Part shown: positions 24,434 through 25,688 of the stretch, in pieces | Layout of the letters: every line of letters starts with the position of its first letter | Position numbering within the stretch: the first letter of the stretch is position 1 | Translations under genes and position numbers: made by a program | Source of the DNA: Subdoligranulum variabile | GTDB taxonomy: Bacteria; Bacillota; Clostridia; Oscillospirales; Ruminococcaceae | DNA length: 25,688 nt | Reading direction: 5' to 3' | Assembly (NCBI GenBank): GCA_004552305.1 | Contig: SFOX01000042.1 | Span: 1-25,688, forward strand | Notes under the pieces: generated by a model | Database searches by the model: none | What the model was told of the DNA's origin: nothing | Seen by the model: only the letters and a program-made list of their open reading frames with translations

Positions 24434-25360
24434 ATGGCTGTTAAAGTTGCAATCAATGGTTTTGGCCGCATTGGCCGTCTGGCTTTCCGTCAGATGTTTG
24501 AGGCTGACGGCTACGAAGTTGTCGCCATCAACGACCTGACCAGCCCCGCTATGCTGGCTCACCTGCTGAAGTACGACACCGCTCAGGGTTCTTTCCTGGG
24601 CAAGATCGGTGAGAACAAGCACACCGTCGAGGCCGGCGAGGATTACATCGTTGTCGACGGCAAGAAGATCACCATCTACGCCATTAAGGACGCCAAGGAT
24701 TGCCCCTGGCGCGAGCTGGGCATCGACGTTGTTCTGGAGTGCACCGGCTTCTACACCAGCAAGGCCAAGGCTGAGGCCCACATCCAGGCCGGCGCCCGCA
24801 AGGTCGTTATCTCCGCTCCTGCCGGCAACGACCTGAAGACCATCGTCTACTCCGTCAACGAGAAGACCCTGACCGCTGAGGATCAGGTCATCTCCGCTGC
24901 TTCCTGCACCACCAACTGCCTGCAGCGCAAGGGCGACCTGCGTCGTGCCCGCGCCGGCGCTCAGAACATCGTTCCCAACTCCACCGGTGCTGCTAAGGCC
25001 ATCGGTCTGGTCATCCCCGAGCTGAACGGCAAGCTGATCGGCTCTGCTCAGCGCGTTCCCGTCCCCACCGGCTCCACCACCATTCTGGTTGCCGTTGTCA
25101 AGGGCAAGGACGTCACCAAGGAAGCCATCAACGCTGCCATGAAGGCTGCTGCCTCCGAGAGCTTCGGCTACAACGAGGATCCGATCGTTTCTTCTGACGT
25201 TATCGGTATGCGCTACGGCTCTCTGTTCGACGCTACCCAGACCATGGTCGCTAAGATCGACGACGACACCTATCAGGTTCAGGTCGTTTCTTGGTACGAC
25301 AACGAGAACAGTTACACCTCTCAGATGGTCCGCACCATTAAGTACTTCGCTGAGCTGTAA
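24434..25360 (+). CDS. gap: Glyceraldehyde-3-phosphate dehydrogenase with internal deletion
   Basis: GAPDH is the NAD-dependent glycolytic enzyme that oxidises glyceraldehyde-3-phosphate to 1,3-bisphosphoglycerate. The product has the Rossmann motif INGFGRIGRLAFRQ (7-20), the catalytic Cys in SAASCTTNCL (Cys158), and later VPNSTGAAKAIGLVIPELNGKL, RVPVPTGS and the ending WYDNENSYTSQMVRTIKY. After NCL (residue 163) it jumps directly to QRKGDLRRARAGA. About 34 residues are absent, including the TTIHAYTxDQ segment with the catalytic His. The total is 308 residues versus about 335-342. The frame is kept. As read, the enzyme should be inactive. GGAGG lies 8 nt before the ATG at 24434; an upstream in-frame ATG at 24419 precedes that site and is rejected. 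Codon bias is very strong. Confidence 0.93.
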   Translation: MAVKVAINGFGRIGRLAFRQMFEADGYEVVAINDLTSPAMLAHLLKYDTAQGSFLGKIGENKHTVEAGEDYIVVDGKKITIYAIKDAKDCPWRELGIDVVLECTGFYTSKAKAEAHIQAGARKVVISAPAGNDLKTIVYSVNEKTLTAEDQVISAASCTTNCLQRKGDLRRARAGAQNIVPNSTGAAKAIGLVIPELNGKLIGSAQRVPVPTGSTTILVAVVKGKDVTKEAINAAMKAAASESFGYNEDPIVSSDVIGMRYGSLFDATQTMVAKIDDDTYQVQVVSWYDNENSYTSQMVRTIKYFAEL

Positions 25361-25390
25361 TCTGTTTTCGGCTTAACGCAAAGCTAACGG

Positions 25391-25429
25391 GCACCGCCGC
25401 ACTTCGCAAGGAGCGCGGCGGCGCTTTTT
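25391..25429 (+). terminator. Rho-independent terminator after gap
   Basis: GCACCGCCGC (25391-25400) pairs with GCGGCGGCGC (25415-25424) with one mismatch, over a 14-nt loop, followed by TTTTT (25425-25429). It lies 30 nt after the stop codon. Confidence 0.85.
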
Positions 25430-25476
25430 GATTTGTGGGGGAAAACGCGAAATTTGCGGGTAAACCGCGTGTATGG

Positions 25477-25495
25477 CTTCCCCCGAAGGGGGAAG
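25477..25495. repeat. C/G-arm hairpin repeat, copy 2
   Basis: CTTCCCCC, loop GAA, GGGGGAAG: a perfect 8-bp hairpin with the same arms as 5745-5763 but a different loop. It lies in the 328-nt stretch after gap, which contains only repeats. Confidence 0.65.
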
Positions 25496-25504
25496 GCTTT
25501 CCCG

Positions 25505-25688
25505 CCCGGATATTACGATATATCGGGAAAACCGCGCGGGACGCATATATGCGTCCCCTACAAACCTGCCGGGAATGACAAACCATCATGGGACTGTGCG
25601 GCAATAAAAACCATTGCACGGTAGGGGCGGGGCATTGCCCCGCCCGCGGTTTTGCGGGTACAACAATATAACAGGTCATCCGTAGGGG
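25505..25688. repeat. Palindromic repeats at the right edge (A3 and GGGCGGGGC hairpin)
   Basis: A3 is a partial A-type unit with the 20-nt palindrome GGGACGCATATATGCGTCCC (25538-25557) and CTACAAACCTGCCG, identical to 14536-14569. Further on, GTAGG with GGGCGGGGC-ATT-GCCCCGCCC (25625-25645) matches the arms at 14412-14431. The last seven bases (GTAGGGG) look like the start of another unit. No gene is recognised. Confidence 0.85.

Overview
The window looks like the chromosome of a GC-rich, Gram-positive gut clostridium, most likely Oscillospiraceae/Ruminococcaceae (Faecalibacterium/Gemmiger/Subdoligranulum-like). Supporting signs are strong AGGAGG-type ribosome sites, frequent GTG/TTG starts, the ruvC-ruvA-ruvB order, an EcfA1-EcfA2-EcfT module, a zinc-finger ClpE-type ATPase, a DUF5711-CvpA pair and a SpoIID-type protein. 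The exact genus is an inference. There is no rRNA, tRNA, CRISPR array, transposase, integrase or phage gene that I can support.

Layout. 165-7527 (+): Holliday-junction resolution (ruvC, ruvA, ruvB), cell-wall precursor synthesis (glmM), an RNA-methyltransferase-like protein, and the energising half of an ECF vitamin/metal transporter (ecfA1, ecfA2, ecfT). 7790-10570 (+): truA, a membrane-anchored beta-propeller-like DUF5711 protein and a CvpA-like membrane protein. 10994-14270 (+): ClpE-like unfoldase and a lipoprotein with a metzincin-type zinc site. 14610-16636 (+): AraC-type regulator and galE. 16935-18780: a second AraC-type regulator (-) divergent from an MsmX/UgpC-type sugar ABC ATPase (+). 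18879-20750 (+): fructose-type PTS IIABC. 20741-21715 (-): SpoIID/LytB protein. 21894-22700 (+): unknown membrane protein. 22750-24202 (-): HD-domain protein and an unknown protein. 24434-25360 (+): GAPDH.

The genes are mostly core housekeeping and carbohydrate functions. Two things stand out. First, most larger intergenic gaps hold members of a modular palindromic repeat family. Its hairpin arms change sequence from copy to copy but stay self-complementary, usually just inside GTAGGG or CCCTAC. It has split ecfA1 from ecfA2, lies against truA, and in one copy carries a 63-nt insert in a hairpin loop. Second, the two genes with the strongest codon bias (the ABC ATPase and GAPDH) each carry a clean in-frame internal deletion of conserved sequence. 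In GAPDH this removes the catalytic histidine. These deletions are either real and biologically odd, or a warning about the assembly.

I did not find a convincing new multi-gene system. The best leads are the variable-core palindromes, the paired in-frame deletions, the hairpin-dense galE-araC gap and the metzincin-like lipoprotein beside ClpE.
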